The translations under genes and the position numbers were made by a program. From NCBI RefSeq assembly GCF_039539445.1, contig NZ_BAABDD010000018.1, forward strand, positions 36,571 to 100,570: a stretch of 64,000 nucleotides of DNA. The letters are read 5' to 3'. Below are positions 17,206-26,631 of the stretch, in pieces. Under the pieces are notes generated by a model. The model saw only the letters and a program-made list of their open reading frames with translations, did no database searches and was not told where the DNA came from. Each line of letters starts with the position of its first letter. Position 1 is the stretch's first letter. Source of the stretch: Salinactinospora qingdaonensis. Lineage in GTDB: Bacteria > Actinomycetota > Actinomycetes > Streptosporangiales > Streptosporangiaceae.

Positions 17206-18917
17206 CGGCCCTCCTCTCGCGCGGGGCCCTTGCCCGCGCCCGCTGTGGCCCGGGTGTCGGCGGTGTCTTCGCCGGTTGTGACGGTGCCGTCGGCTGATGT
17301 CGCGGCGGTGCCGGTAGGGGGAAGCGTCGCGGGGCTGGTCTCGGCGGCGCCGGCCTCGGGTGGGTCGATGTCGGCGCCGGCGTCGGCGATGGCCGACATC
17401 AACCCGCCCTCGCTGACCTCGTCGCCGGTGAGCTCCCCCACGACGGCGCCGTCTTTGAGCACCACCACGCGGTCGGCGCCCTCGATCAACTCCTCCACGT
17501 CTGAGGAGATGAGCATGACTCCCAGCCCTTCGGCGGCCAGCTCGTCGACCAAGCGCTGCACCTCGGCCTTGGCGCCGACGTCGATGCCGCGGGTGGGCTC
17601 GTCGAGCAGTAACACCGTGGGGTTGAGCGCCAGCCAGCGGGCGAGTAGGACCTTCTGCTGGTTGCCGCCGGAGAGTTCGGCGACCTTCTGTCGGGTTCCG
17701 GCCGCCTTGATGCGGAGGCGTCTGACGAAGACGTCGACGACGCGGTCGATGCGGCGCTCGGAGACCAGCCCGAAACGCGACATGCGCGGCATCGCCGCGA
17801 GCGCGATGTTCTCGCGCACCGAAAGTTCGGGGATGATGCCCTCGCTCTTGCGGTCCTCGGGCAGCATGCTGATGCCCGCGCGGATCGCCGCCGCCGTGGA
17901 GCGGCGCCGCAGCGGCACTCCGGCGACCGTGATCCGGCCGGACTCCAGGGGCAGCGCGCCGGCGATGGCCCGGGCGGTCTCGGTACGGCCCGACCCCAAC
18001 AACCCACCCAGTCCGAGCACCTCACCCGGGTGGATCGCCAGGGAGACGCCGTGGAGCTGCTGGCGGGCGTTGAGGTCGTCAGCGACCAGCACCGGCTCCT
18101 CGGCGCGCGCTTGGTGCGGGCCACCGAAGGTGGTGGAGCCCTGGCGTTCGATCTGTTCCATGTCCCGGCCGAGCATCAGCGAGATCAGTCGCAGTCGCTC
18201 CAGGTCGGCCATTGCGCCGGTGTGCACCACGCGGCCTTCGCGCAGCACGGTGACGCGGTCGCAGATCCGGTACAGCTCGTCCAGCCGGTGGCTGACGTAG
18301 ACCACGGTGATTTTGCGCTCGCGTAGGGTGTCGATCACCGAGAACAGAGTCTCGACCTCGCGCGGCTCCAGGGAAGAGGTGGGCTCGTCCATGATCACGA
18401 CCCGGGCCTCGGCCATGACGGCGCGCGCCAGGGCCACCATCTGCCGAGCTCCCATGGACAGGCCCTGCAACGGCCGGGTCACGTCGACCTCGACTCCATA
18501 GTCGCGCAGGATCGTGGCCGCCTCGCGGTGCATGCGAGGGAAGTCGATGAGCCCGAAGCGTCGCGGTTCGCGCCCCAGGAACAGGTTGCGCGCCACGCTG
18601 AGCAGCGGGATCAGGTTGACTTCCTGGTAGATGGTGGAGATCCCGGCCTGTTGGGCGCGCAGCGGAGTGTCGAAGCGCACGTCCTCGCCCTGGTAGCGCA
18701 CCTGCCCACCGTCGGGGGCGTAGACCCCGGTGAGGACCTTGATCAGCGTCGACTTACCCGCGCCGTTCTCGCCGACCAAGGCGTGCACCTCGCCGTGAGA
18801 GAGCTCGAAGTCGACCTCGTCGAGCGCGAGCACGCCGGGGAACCGCTTGGTGAGTCCGCGGGTCCGCAGGATGGAGGCAGCCTCGTCGGCCCCGCCCTGC
18901 GCTGCGGTAGCGGTCAT
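17202..18917 (-). CDS. sugar ABC transporter ATP-binding protein, two ABC domains
   Basis: This RbsA/YtfR-type protein of about 571 residues has two ABC domains. The first is complete: Walker A GENGAGKST, Q-loop YQEVNL, signature LSMGARQMV, Walker B VVIMDEPTSSLE. The second has LGGLLGSGRTE in place of Walker A, signature ELSGGNQQKV and Walker B VLLLDEPTRGID, the usual asymmetric pattern. The C-terminal 70 residues are a Thr/Ala/Gly-rich tail not needed for the fold. The ATG at 18917 sits eight bases after AAGGAA; a GTG at 18923 is too close to it. Confidence 0.9.
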   Translation of the reverse strand: MTATAAQGGADEAASILRTRGLTKRFPGVLALDEVDFELSHGEVHALVGENGAGKSTLIKVLTGVYAPDGGQVRYQGEDVRFDTPLRAQQAGISTIYQEVNLIPLLSVARNLFLGREPRRFGLIDFPRMHREAATILRDYGVEVDVTRPLQGLSMGARQMVALARAVMAEARVVIMDEPTSSLEPREVETLFSVIDTLRERKITVVYVSHRLDELYRICDRVTVLREGRVVHTGAMADLERLRLISLMLGRDMEQIERQGSTTFGGPHQARAEEPVLVADDLNARQQLHGVSLAIHPGEVLGLGGLLGSGRTETARAIAGALPLESGRITVAGVPLRRRSTAAAIRAGISMLPEDRKSEGIIPELSVRENIALAAMPRMSRFGLVSERRIDRVVDVFVRRLRIKAAGTRQKVAELSGGNQQKVLLARWLALNPTVLLLDEPTRGIDVGAKAEVQRLVDELAAEGLGVMLISSDVEELIEGADRVVVLKDGAVVGELTGDEVSEGGLMSAIADAGADIDPPEAGAAETSPATLPPTGTAATSADGTVTTGEDTADTRATAGAGKGPAREEGR

Positions 18918-19043
18918 CGCCACTGTTCCTTCCTGTTGTCTGTCGCTCCCACGCGGTGGCGCCGGAGCGATCCAGCCGGACCGGCGGGACCGGCCGGGTG
19001 GTACGGCCCGGCCGGTCCCGCCACTGCCGATGGCCCCTGCGGG

Positions 19044-20153
19044 CTAGTAGGCATTGGGCAGTTCTTCTTCGGCGTTCTCGGCGGTGTACTCGCGGTCGGA
19101 GATGATCAGTTCGACCGGGACGTCCTCGCCCTTGCCGAAGGCCTCGTGGGCGTCGAAGGCCAGCGGGCCGAAGCGGGGGTTGGACTCGATGACCGCGTAG
19201 ATCCAGCCGTCGATGATGTTCTGTACCGCCGTCTCGGTCCCGTCGATCGTGACGATCTTGACGTCGCCGGGCTCCTTGCCCGCTCCGCGCAGCGCGGTGA
19301 CCGCGCCGATGCCCATCTCGTCGTTCTCGGCGTAGACGCCGTCGATGTCGGGCTCGGACTGGATGAGCTGCTCGGTGACCGACTGGCCCCCTTCGCGGGT
19401 GAACTCGCCGGTCTGCTCGAAGACCAACTCGATGTCGGGCGCCTTCTCCGCGACACGGTCCTTGAAGCCCTTGGTGCGTTCGGTCGTGACGTTGTTGCCG
19501 GGGGTGCCCAGCAGGATGGCGACTTTGCCTTCGCCGTCGAGCGCCTCGATCATCTGGTCGGCGGCGCGCCGGCCCTGCTCGACGAAGTCGGAGCCGATGA
19601 AGGTGACGTAGTCCTCGCAGGGGGTGCCGTTGATCTGGCGGTCGATGGTGACGATGGGCACCTGCTTGCGCTCGGCCTCGGCGAGGACGGGCTCCCAGCC
19701 GTCGGAGTTGAGCGGGGCGATGATCAACAGTTCGGCGCCCTGCGACATCAGCCCTTGGACGTCGCTGATCTGCTGGGAGAACTCCGATTGGGCGTTGGCG
19801 GTGATCAGCTCGATGCCGCGTTTCTCGGCCTCGTCTTCGATGGAGGCGGTCTCGGTGATGCGGAAGGGGTTGGATTCCGCCTCAGACTGCGAGAAGCCGA
19901 CCTTCATTTCCGACAGGTCGAATCCCTCCATGCCGAACTGCTCGATGTTGCAGGTCTCGTCACTGCCCGCGGCGTCGTCGAGCACCTGGGCCTGCGCCTC
20001 GGTGTCGCCAGACGGCTGCTCGGAGGCGACGTCGTCCTCCCCCCGCGCGCAGGACGTGGCCAACAGGGTCAGCGCCGTACAGGTGACCGCGGTGAAGACC
20101 GTTGCCGTGCGTCGGGGGGAGCGCCCGGCGCGGTCGAAGAGATCAATTGCCAT
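19044..20153 (-). CDS. sugar ABC transporter substrate-binding protein (YtfQ-like)
   Basis: The 369-residue protein has an N-terminal signal segment ending LATSCARGED, probably a lipoprotein cleavage site at the Cys. A Peripla_BP_4 fold follows: MKVGFSQSEAESNPFRITETASIEDEAEKRGI, IAPLNSDGWEPVLAEAERKQVPIVTIDR and DGVYAENDEMGIGAV. The GWEPVL segment is characteristic of YtfQ, which binds galactofuranose. ATG at 20153 with GGAGG six bases before. It probably delivers a furanose sugar to the permeases downstream. Confidence 0.85.
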   Translation of the reverse strand: MAIDLFDRAGRSPRRTATVFTAVTCTALTLLATSCARGEDDVASEQPSGDTEAQAQVLDDAAGSDETCNIEQFGMEGFDLSEMKVGFSQSEAESNPFRITETASIEDEAEKRGIELITANAQSEFSQQISDVQGLMSQGAELLIIAPLNSDGWEPVLAEAERKQVPIVTIDRQINGTPCEDYVTFIGSDFVEQGRRAADQMIEALDGEGKVAILLGTPGNNVTTERTKGFKDRVAEKAPDIELVFEQTGEFTREGGQSVTEQLIQSEPDIDGVYAENDEMGIGAVTALRGAGKEPGDVKIVTIDGTETAVQNIIDGWIYAVIESNPRFGPLAFDAHEAFGKGEDVPVELIISDREYTAENAEEELPNAY

Positions 20154-20323
20154 GTTCAGCCTCCACCAAAGAAGGGTGTGCGAGCCGTTCAGCAAGCCGC
20201 GCGGTTGGCGAGGTTCGCCGGGTGGCCGCCGATAGACGAAAATCGGGGTATCGGGGACTCGTGGGGTCGGGGGCGGATCGAGGTCCGCTCGGGGCCGCAG
20301 GCGGTCTGCCCGGGCTGGGGGCC

Positions 20324-20345
20324 GCCGGTGCCGGCGGGCACCGGC
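20324..20345. terminator. GC-rich hairpin upstream of the importer operon
   Basis: Arms GCCGGTGCC and GGCACCGGC enclose the loop GGCG. It lies between the GH2 stop and the binding-protein start on the same strand and could end the GH2 transcript or attenuate the importer. Confidence 0.45.
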
Positions 20346-20359
20346 GGCGTTGTGGGGCG

Positions 20360-20396
20360 GGGCCGCCCGCTGTCGGGAAGGGGCGGCGGGCGGCCC
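20360..20396. terminator. GC-rich hairpin after GH2 gene
   Basis: Arms GGGCCGCCCGC and GCGGGCGGCCC, 11 bp each with a 15-base loop, start 12 bases downstream of the GH2 stop codon. A strong intrinsic-type structure for a GC-rich actinomycete. Confidence 0.55.
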
Positions 20397-20408
20397 GTCA
20401 AGTGACGG

Positions 20409-22748
20409 TCAGGCCCAGGGGTCCTCCAGGGCCCAGGTCACGTCCTCGTTGAAGGACTCCGAGGTTTCGTAGGCCTCGGGGCCGCCGACGCCGGCGAGCC
20501 AGAGTTCGGCGGCGTAGTGGCGCAGGTACTGGTCGGGGAAGTTGTAGGAGCGGAAGGAGACTCCGGAGCCGGCCAGGCCGGGCACTGCGCACCAGGTGGC
20601 GTCTTGGTGGAACAGCTCCGAGCCGTCGGAGGCTTCGCGCCGGACGCGGGAGTCGCGGTGACGCAGGTACTCGCCGGGGTAGTTCAGCGATTCCAGCGAG
20701 TAGCACTGGTCGTCGGCCAGGCCGGGGACGATCCGCCAGGTGGCGTCCTCCTTGAGCAGCTCCGAGCTGTCGTCGTCGACGACCTCGGTGAAGCCCAGGG
20801 AGTCCTGGTGGCGGATGTAGCGTTCGGTGTAGCCAGGGGTGGTGACCCGCAGGGAGCGCAGCTCGTCCACGGGCAGCTCGACCGATCCGCTGACCGGTCG
20901 GCCGGCGATCAGGTCCTCGTGGGCGGCCTTGACCCGCTCAAGGTCGATCTTGAGCCGCTGGCGGTCATAGGTCCACATCCCGTTGAGCTCATTCTCGACG
21001 TCGGTGATCTCGGTGTAGATGGCGGCGGAGAGCCCGTTGGTGCGCTCCAGGCGCTGCACACCGGCGGTCAGGCCGACATAGCGCGTGGTCAGGGACTCGC
21101 TGTCGGAGACCATCTCGTAGCCGAACCCGTTGCCCGGGCTCCATTCGTGCTCCTCGAAGCGCAGCCCGAGGCCGCCGTACTCGCCGAGGATCGAGATCCG
21201 CTCGTCGGAGGCGGGGGTGGGGTCGCCGGGGCCGACGTAGATGTGAGAGTCGACGGCGTCGCCGTTGCCGGTGTCGAACCAGCCCGAGGCGCCGGTGACC
21301 AGCCGCGAGGGGTCCATGTCGGCGACCTCGTCGGTGATGCGCGCCCCGTCGTATTGGCCCCAGCCCTCGTTGAAGGGAATCCAGTGGGTGATGGAGGGGA
21401 AGTTGTGGTGCTGGTCGATCATCTCGGCCAGCTCGTGCTCGTACTGCTCCTGGGCGGCCTCGTCGGGGCTATGGGCCATGGAGGGCATGTCCTGCCAGAC
21501 GAGCATGCCCAGGCGGTCGGCCCAGTAGTACCAACGGTCGGGCTCGACCTTGACGTGCTTGCGGATGGTGTTGAAGCCCAGGTCCTTCTGCGCCTGGATG
21601 TCGAACTTCAGCGCTTCGTCGGTGGGCGCGGTGGAGATGCCGTCGGGCCAGTACCCCTGGTCCAGAGCGCCCATCTGGAACACGTACTCGCCGTTGAGCA
21701 CGGGGCGCAGCACGCCGTCGACCATCTCGGTGTCGATGGAGCGCATGCCGGCGTAGCTCTCGACCCGGTCGCGGACCTTGTTCTTGTCGCCGCGTTCGAG
21801 GGTGACCTCGACGTCGTAGAGGAAGGGGTCATCGGGTGACCACAGGTGAGGATCGGGCACCGGCACCTCGATCGTGGACTCGGGCTCGCCGGTGGCAGTG
21901 CCGACCACGGTGTCGCCGTCGCGGACGGTGACCCGGGCGGTGGTTCCGCCGTCGCGCACGGCGTGGACGACGGCGTCGAGGTGTTCGCCGGCCACGTCGG
22001 GGGTCAGGTCCAGCTTCGTGATGTTGGCGGGATCGACCGGCTCCATCCACACCGTCTGCCAGATGCCGGAGTAGGAGGTGTAGAAGATGCCGCCAGGGTT
22101 GTTGCGCTGTTTGCCCACGGCTTGCTGGCCGGAGTCGGTGGGATCGTGGACGCCGACCACGATCTCGTTCTCGCCCTCTTGCAGGGCGTCGGTCATGTCG
22201 AAGGAGAAGCGGTCGTAGCCGCCGCGGTGGTCGCCCATCTTGGTGCCGTTGACCCAGACATCGGCTTCCCAGTCCACGGCGTCGAAGTGGAGCTTGACGT
22301 GGCGGTCGTCCCAGGAGTCGGGGACGGTGAAGGTACGGCGGTACCACATCCGGTCGGTGTCCTCGACAATCCCGGAAAGAGCGGACTCCACCGGGTAGGG
22401 GACGAGGATTTCGCGATCGAGGGGGCGGCCGAAGGGCGGCTCATCGCCCTCTTGGGCCGGCGCCCACTCCCACGTGCCGTTGAGGTTCTGCCATTCGTCG
22501 CGCACCAACTGCGGACGCGGGTACTCCGGTAGCGCGTTGCTCGGCGATACGTCATCGGTCCAGGGGGTCTCCAGCGGAGGTTCTTGGGGGCTCCACTCCT
22601 GGGCCTGGGCCGTGGTGACGACCGTAAGCGGCAGGACAAGGGCGGTGGCCGCGGCTGTCGCCCTAGCCAGAAGGGAGCGGGTGCGCATGCCGCCGAAGCG
22701 GCGAGGAGGATGCGAGGGGGGATCGAGATAGACGGGGAAGCGTCTCAC
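20409..22748 (-). CDS. secreted GH2 glycoside hydrolase with C-terminal AbfB module
   Basis: The protein of about 779 residues has a signal peptide ending VVTTAQAQ, then GH2 domains: jelly-roll sugar-binding (WYRRTFTVPDSW), immunoglobulin-like, and TIM barrel with the acid/base Glu in HWIPFNEGWGQYD and the nucleophile Glu in ILGEYGGLGL. The last 150 residues hold YIRHQDS and YLRHRDS repeats, the mark of AbfB (CBM42) arabinofuranose-binding modules. With the neighbouring YtfQ-like importer, release of a furanose sugar is likely. GTG at 22748 follows GGAGG; an ATG at 22688 is the alternative start. Confidence 0.85.
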   Translation of the reverse strand: MRRFPVYLDPPSHPPRRFGGMRTRSLLARATAAATALVLPLTVVTTAQAQEWSPQEPPLETPWTDDVSPSNALPEYPRPQLVRDEWQNLNGTWEWAPAQEGDEPPFGRPLDREILVPYPVESALSGIVEDTDRMWYRRTFTVPDSWDDRHVKLHFDAVDWEADVWVNGTKMGDHRGGYDRFSFDMTDALQEGENEIVVGVHDPTDSGQQAVGKQRNNPGGIFYTSYSGIWQTVWMEPVDPANITKLDLTPDVAGEHLDAVVHAVRDGGTTARVTVRDGDTVVGTATGEPESTIEVPVPDPHLWSPDDPFLYDVEVTLERGDKNKVRDRVESYAGMRSIDTEMVDGVLRPVLNGEYVFQMGALDQGYWPDGISTAPTDEALKFDIQAQKDLGFNTIRKHVKVEPDRWYYWADRLGMLVWQDMPSMAHSPDEAAQEQYEHELAEMIDQHHNFPSITHWIPFNEGWGQYDGARITDEVADMDPSRLVTGASGWFDTGNGDAVDSHIYVGPGDPTPASDERISILGEYGGLGLRFEEHEWSPGNGFGYEMVSDSESLTTRYVGLTAGVQRLERTNGLSAAIYTEITDVENELNGMWTYDRQRLKIDLERVKAAHEDLIAGRPVSGSVELPVDELRSLRVTTPGYTERYIRHQDSLGFTEVVDDDSSELLKEDATWRIVPGLADDQCYSLESLNYPGEYLRHRDSRVRREASDGSELFHQDATWCAVPGLAGSGVSFRSYNFPDQYLRHYAAELWLAGVGGPEAYETSESFNEDVTWALEDPWA

Positions 22749-23061
22749 CTGAAGCCTCCGGATCATGGGGGTCATGAGTCACGCGGCCGGAGTGACAAGC
22801 CGCGGGGGTGTTCCGTACGTCTTTTACAACGTAGGAAATCCGGTTTCTCCATGATGAGACCACAGTCACACGTGCCTGTCTAGTCCTCGATTGAAGATCG
22901 GTTGACTTCCGCGATTCAGCACTACACAGCATCTCCAATCAAGATCGAATGAGCGAACCTGGTATGCGAAGCGACCATCAGTGATGTATAACGATGTAAA
23001 AGTCAGCATCGATTCCGGGCACCGAACACCGTCGAGCACGCCGAGGACCCTGCTGGCCCAT

Positions 23062-23075
23062 ACGTTGGTAAACGT
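23062..23075. promoter_or_regulatory. candidate LacI-family operator
   Basis: The palindrome ACGTT-GGTA-AACGT lies in the 434-bp divergent gap between the GH2 gene and the LacI gene. The location suits control of both directions by the adjacent regulator. Confidence 0.45.
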
Positions 23076-23182
23076 CTTCCCCCACCACCACGGCGCTTCC
23101 GGACCCGCTCCGTGGGCACCGCCCGCTGCCAAGCGGACCGCGCCAGGTAAGCGGGGCAGGGCGTGTGTGCGAAGGGAGCGCT

Positions 23183-24205
23183 GTGGTCATCAGCCTGAAA
23201 GACGTCGCCAAGCGCGCGGGCGTCTCGGTCAAGACGGTTTCTAACGTCGTCAACGGCTACCGGCACGTCACCCCAGCCACCCGGCAGCGGGTGCAGCAGG
23301 TCATCGACGAACTGGGGTACCGTCCCAACCTCACGGCACGCCACCTGCGCAAGGGCCGAACCGGGATCATCGCGTTAGCACTGCCCGAACTGGGCAACCC
23401 CTACTTCGCCGAACTCGCCAACGCCGTGATCAACTACGCGGCCGGCCTGGATTACATCGTCCTGCTCGACCCCACCAACGGGCGTCGCGACCAGGAGATC
23501 CTGTTCGCGCAAGGGTTCCGGGCACGGCTGATCGACGGGCTCATCCTCAGCCCGATCGAGCTGGAAAACGAGGACCTCCTCGCCCGCGGCCACGACGCAC
23601 CGCTGGTCCTGCTGGGGGAACGCGAGTACGAGGCCCCCCACGACCACATTGCCATCGACAACGTCGCCGCCGCGCGCACCGCCACCCAGCACCTGCTCGA
23701 CCTGGGGCGCGAGCGCGTGGCCTTCATCGGCGCCCGGCAGGGCCGATCGCGTCAACCCGCCCACCTGCGACTGCGCGGCTGGCGCGAGGTGATGTCGGAG
23801 ACGGCGGCCGGGGGCGGGGACGACCTGGTCGCCACCACCGACGGCTACGGACGGGAAGACGGCGCACAGGGGATGGCACGGCTGCTGGACTCGGGGGCCG
23901 CCCCCGACGCGGTCTTCTGCTACAACGACGTCGTCGCCATCGGCGCCATGCGCACCCTGGCCGAGCGGGGGCTGCGCGTGCCCGAGGATGTCGCCGTGGT
24001 CGGGTTCGACAACATAGAGGATGGCCGGTACTGCTCGGCGACCCTGACCACGATCGCCCCCCACAAGCAGGCCATCGCCGAAGCGGCCGTCGACGCGCTG
24101 CTGAGCCGGTTGGACGGCGCCGAGGAGGAAAAAGAGGCCGCCCCGCGCCACGTCCGGCCGGGATTCGCCCTCATCCGGCGGGAAAGCACCCTGGGACGGC
24201 CATAG
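23183..24205 (+). CDS. LacI-family transcriptional regulator
   Basis: This protein of about 340 residues begins with the LacI DNA-binding unit (VISLKDVAKRAGVSVKTVSNVVNGYRHV, with HTH and hinge helix) and continues with a periplasmic-binding-like effector domain (IALALPELGNPYFAEL; DAVFCYNDVVAIGAM; VVGFDNIEDGRYCSATLTTI). GTG start with GGGAG upstream. It diverges from the GH2 gene and probably represses the GH2-importer set until the sugar is present. Confidence 0.9.
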   Translation: MVISLKDVAKRAGVSVKTVSNVVNGYRHVTPATRQRVQQVIDELGYRPNLTARHLRKGRTGIIALALPELGNPYFAELANAVINYAAGLDYIVLLDPTNGRRDQEILFAQGFRARLIDGLILSPIELENEDLLARGHDAPLVLLGEREYEAPHDHIAIDNVAAARTATQHLLDLGRERVAFIGARQGRSRQPAHLRLRGWREVMSETAAGGGDDLVATTDGYGREDGAQGMARLLDSGAAPDAVFCYNDVVAIGAMRTLAERGLRVPEDVAVVGFDNIEDGRYCSATLTTIAPHKQAIAEAAVDALLSRLDGAEEEKEAAPRHVRPGFALIRRESTLGRP

Positions 24206-25039
24206 GGCACTGCCCCGAACAGCCCACCCGCGCCGGCCACGCCACGTCGTCGACGCCGGTGCTGAACGCGACCACGGAGACCCCCAGTGCTTCCCCTACC
24301 ACCGCTCTCCCCTACCGTGCCGGCGACGGCGCCGCGCCGCTAGCGGCGAACAGCCCGAGCCTACGCCGCTGACACGCTCCAGCCCGGCCTGGCGGCGAGC
24401 GCGGTAGAGCCGGGCCGCGACCTGGCTCGCCGACGAGGCGCCGCGGCCCGCCCGATCTCAGCGAGCGACTCGGGGGCTTCTAGGGGAGGTCAAGCGGGGT
24501 GGGGTGGCTCGTGCGTTGCTCGTCGCGTGGCCTTGGTAGTCGTGGCGGATAGGGGCCTGGCGTTTGCCCGGCTCGGAGAACTCAGTGTCCGCTCGCGCCT
24601 CGATCGCTTCGCGATCTCAGCAGCCTCAAGGGGACGCTATGGCTGCGGACGAGTAGAAACGACGCGGGCGGCTGCCGGGGTGAGGCACTGTCGCTGCCGC
24701 ACACGACATCGCCCCGCCCCAACCTCGCCCTTCCCCCAAGGTCCCTGCGCTCCAAAACATTGCTGCCGCATGGGGGTCGCTGTCGTGGAGGGTGTGGTGC
24801 TATGGCGGGGAATACAGCGGTGGGCCGGCGGTCTCTGTGGGATCGGTGGCAAAGGGCGCCCCAGAAGGCGTTGAGCCCCAGCACCCCAGCCCGCCCCACC
24901 CCAGCCTCAGGCTGTCCGTTGCGGTACTCATCCCCCAACCTCAACCGACCTACAGCGACACCCACCCCAGACTGCCCACAACCCACCCACCACAACACCC
25001 ACCCCCAACCTCAACCGACCTACAGTGGCGCCCACCCCA
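24206..25039. other. gene-poor gap with repeats
   Basis: No gene can be supported here. The stretch holds a copy of the dispersed repeat (24591), an inner segment around 24780-24880 that resembles the interior of the 32510-32717 repeat pair (both share GAAGGCGTTGAGCCC and GCTGT.GTGGAGG), and a 45-bp direct repeat. Confidence 0.5.
24591..24625 (+). repeat. dispersed palindromic repeat, copy A
   Basis: Contains the core CTCGATCGCTTCGCGATCTC with the hairpin GATCGC-TTC-GCGATC, flanked by GCTCGCGC and AGCAGCC. Paired with an inverted copy at 25040. Confidence 0.8.
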
Positions 25040-25046
25040 GGCTGCC
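24932..25046 (+). repeat. direct repeat, two copies 70 bp apart
   Basis: A unit of about 45 bp beginning CCCCCAACCTCAACCGACCT and ending in CCACCCCAG followed by a CTGCC occurs at 24932 and at 25002 with a few mismatches. The second copy runs into dispersed repeat copy B. Confidence 0.6.
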
Positions 25047-25074
25047 GAGATCGCGAAGCGATCGAGGCACGAGC
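25040..25074 (-). repeat. dispersed palindromic repeat, copy B
   Basis: Same core as copy A in opposite orientation, 415 bp away, ending in GAGGCACGAGC and then GGCGGGAAACCCC, a flank shared with copies D, E and G. Confidence 0.8.
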
Positions 25075-25154
25075 GGCGGGAAACCCCGCACGCTCTCCGC
25101 AGGCCAAAGCCCCCCGCCGCACGCCCCCGGCGGCCCCGCCAAGGCGCTCACCTC

Positions 25155-25475
25155 GCGCCGCCATGGCGGCCACCGCAGCGACGGGGGTGAACGCGACGTC
25201 GCCGTCCACGAGCCGGTCCAGCCACTCCTCCAACCGGAGCCACCGGTGCCCGCGGCCGATCACCTGGGGATGGCAGGTCATGGTCAGCACCCCGCGCTTG
25301 GTCTCACGCAGCCTGTAGCGCGAACCCAACTCCCAGTTGGCAAACCTCTCGGCCGGATCGCGCAGCTCGGGAAGGGTTCGCGCCGGCGAGGTCAGAAACC
25401 CCAGGTACGGCGGATCGTCCCGTGTCCAACCGACCGGCACCTCCACGCCGGGTGTGGGCTCGCCCCAGCGGACGG
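25155..25475 (-). pseudogene. polysaccharide deacetylase fragment (C-terminal part)
   Basis: The minus strand encodes VPVGWTRDDPPYLGF, FANWELGSRYRLRE, GVLTMTCHPQVIGRGHR and a final DVAFTPVAAVAAMAA, which read as the C-terminal third of a NodB-type polysaccharide deacetylase (HPQVIGRGHR being typical). The catalytic N-terminal half is absent, and the frame upstream is only a shadow of the methyltransferase gene, so this is a remnant. It abuts repeat copy B. Confidence 0.55.
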
Positions 25476-25549
25476 ACACCGGTCTTGTCCACGCCGTCTC
25501 CGGTGCGCGTGAATGCGGGGCGCGGGCGAAGACGGCGCCCCGCGCGGGG

Positions 25550-26413
25550 CTAGGGGAGCTCGGCGGTGGCCAGCCAGGCGTGGCCGGTGTCGGCGCGCTC
25601 GGGAGCGAAGGCCGCCGGTGTCGGACGCTGGTAGTGAGCGGCGACCTCGGTGGCGTCGTGGACGCTGGGGCGCCAACCATAGCGGGCGAGCCAGGTGTCG
25701 AGAGCCTCGGCCGGTCCGCCCTGCCACAGGTCGAGGAGCTCGGCGGAGATCTCGGCCCGGGTGGTGCGCAGCAGCTCGGAGTCCTCCACGTGGTCCAGAG
25801 CCAGGACGCTGCCGGGCGCGGAGGCGGCGGTGACGCGCTCAAGAAGGAGGTCGGTCGCCTCGGGTGGGAGGGCGTAGAGGATGCCTTCGGCCAGCCATGC
25901 GGTGGGGCGGGTCGGGTCGAGGCCGGCCTCGATGAGCGTGCGGGGCCAGTCCTCGCGCAGGTCGGCGGCGACCTCGACCCGCTGGCAGGTCGAGGTGGCG
26001 CCGTGCTGGGTGAGCACGGTGTCGCGGAAGGCCAGCACGTCGGCGAAGTCGACCTCGAAGACCCGGACCCCGGTCGGCCAGGGAAGTCGGAACGCGCGGG
26101 TGTCCACACCGCAGGCCAGCAGGACGACCTGATCGCACCCGTCCTGGGCCGCGTGCAGCAGCGCCTGGTCGAGGAAACGGGTACGCAGGGCGACCTGCTC
26201 GGCCGTTAAGCGCAGGAAGTCGACGTCGCCGGGCGTTTCCGCGACGGCCCAGGGAGAGGTGGCCGGGTCGACGGCGTCGAGGAAGTGCTGCGCGTAGGGG
26301 TCGTCGAAGAGCCGGTCGGGGCGGCGGCTCTCCTGCGCGCGCAGGGCGGCCACCCCCAAGGCGGTGGCGCCGACGCCGTTGAGTCCTTCGGGGACATCTG
26401 CGTTGGTGGTCAT
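25550..26413 (-). CDS. class I SAM-dependent methyltransferase (LCM/TIGR00027-like)
   Basis: The 287-residue protein matches the leucine-carboxyl-methyltransferase-like family common in actinomycetes: GVGATALGVAALRAQESRRPDRLFDDPYAQHFL near the N-terminus, VALRTRFLDQALL, the SAM-binding QVVLLACGVDTRAFRLPWP, VFEVDFADVLAFR, and AEGILYALPPEATDLLLERV. Substrates are unknown for nearly all members. Two 18-bp operator-like sites lie upstream and a TetR gene follows the same arrangement, so it is probably the repressor's target. Confidence 0.87.
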   Translation of the reverse strand: MTTNADVPEGLNGVGATALGVAALRAQESRRPDRLFDDPYAQHFLDAVDPATSPWAVAETPGDVDFLRLTAEQVALRTRFLDQALLHAAQDGCDQVVLLACGVDTRAFRLPWPTGVRVFEVDFADVLAFRDTVLTQHGATSTCQRVEVAADLREDWPRTLIEAGLDPTRPTAWLAEGILYALPPEATDLLLERVTAASAPGSVLALDHVEDSELLRTTRAEISAELLDLWQGGPAEALDTWLARYGWRPSVHDATEVAAHYQRPTPAAFAPERADTGHAWLATAELP

Positions 26414-26552
26414 GGGCTGATCTTCCTCCTTGTTCGCTGGGGGTGCGCGGGCCCGACACTCACGCCGCTCCGCTGCGCCCCAATGGGCTCACGACTGCGC
26501 GGGCAGGGGGCCACGAGTGCGTTCGCGGAGTCACGGCTACACGCACCGCGAC

Positions 26553-26570
26553 AGAACGAACATTCATTCT
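26553..26570. promoter_or_regulatory. TetR operator-like site 1
   Basis: AGAACGAACATTCATTCT, an imperfect palindrome 140 bp upstream of the methyltransferase start. It is related to two other sites at 26603 and 27240. Confidence 0.6.
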
Positions 26571-26602
26571 CTCGATGGCACCACGGTCGCCCCACCGAGT
26601 CA

Positions 26603-26620
26603 AGAACGAATGTTCGTTCT
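26603..26620. promoter_or_regulatory. TetR operator-like site 2
   Basis: AGAACGAATGTTCGTTCT, a near-perfect palindrome in the methyltransferase upstream region, 50 bp from site 1 (centre to centre), about five helical turns. Confidence 0.65.
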
Positions 26621-26631
26621 GTCAGAGACAG

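Noticed and set aside
18528..20405. A 625-residue open frame on the plus strand
   Set aside because: It is antisense to the ABC ATPase and binding-protein genes, has no family resemblance and reflects high GC3 content.
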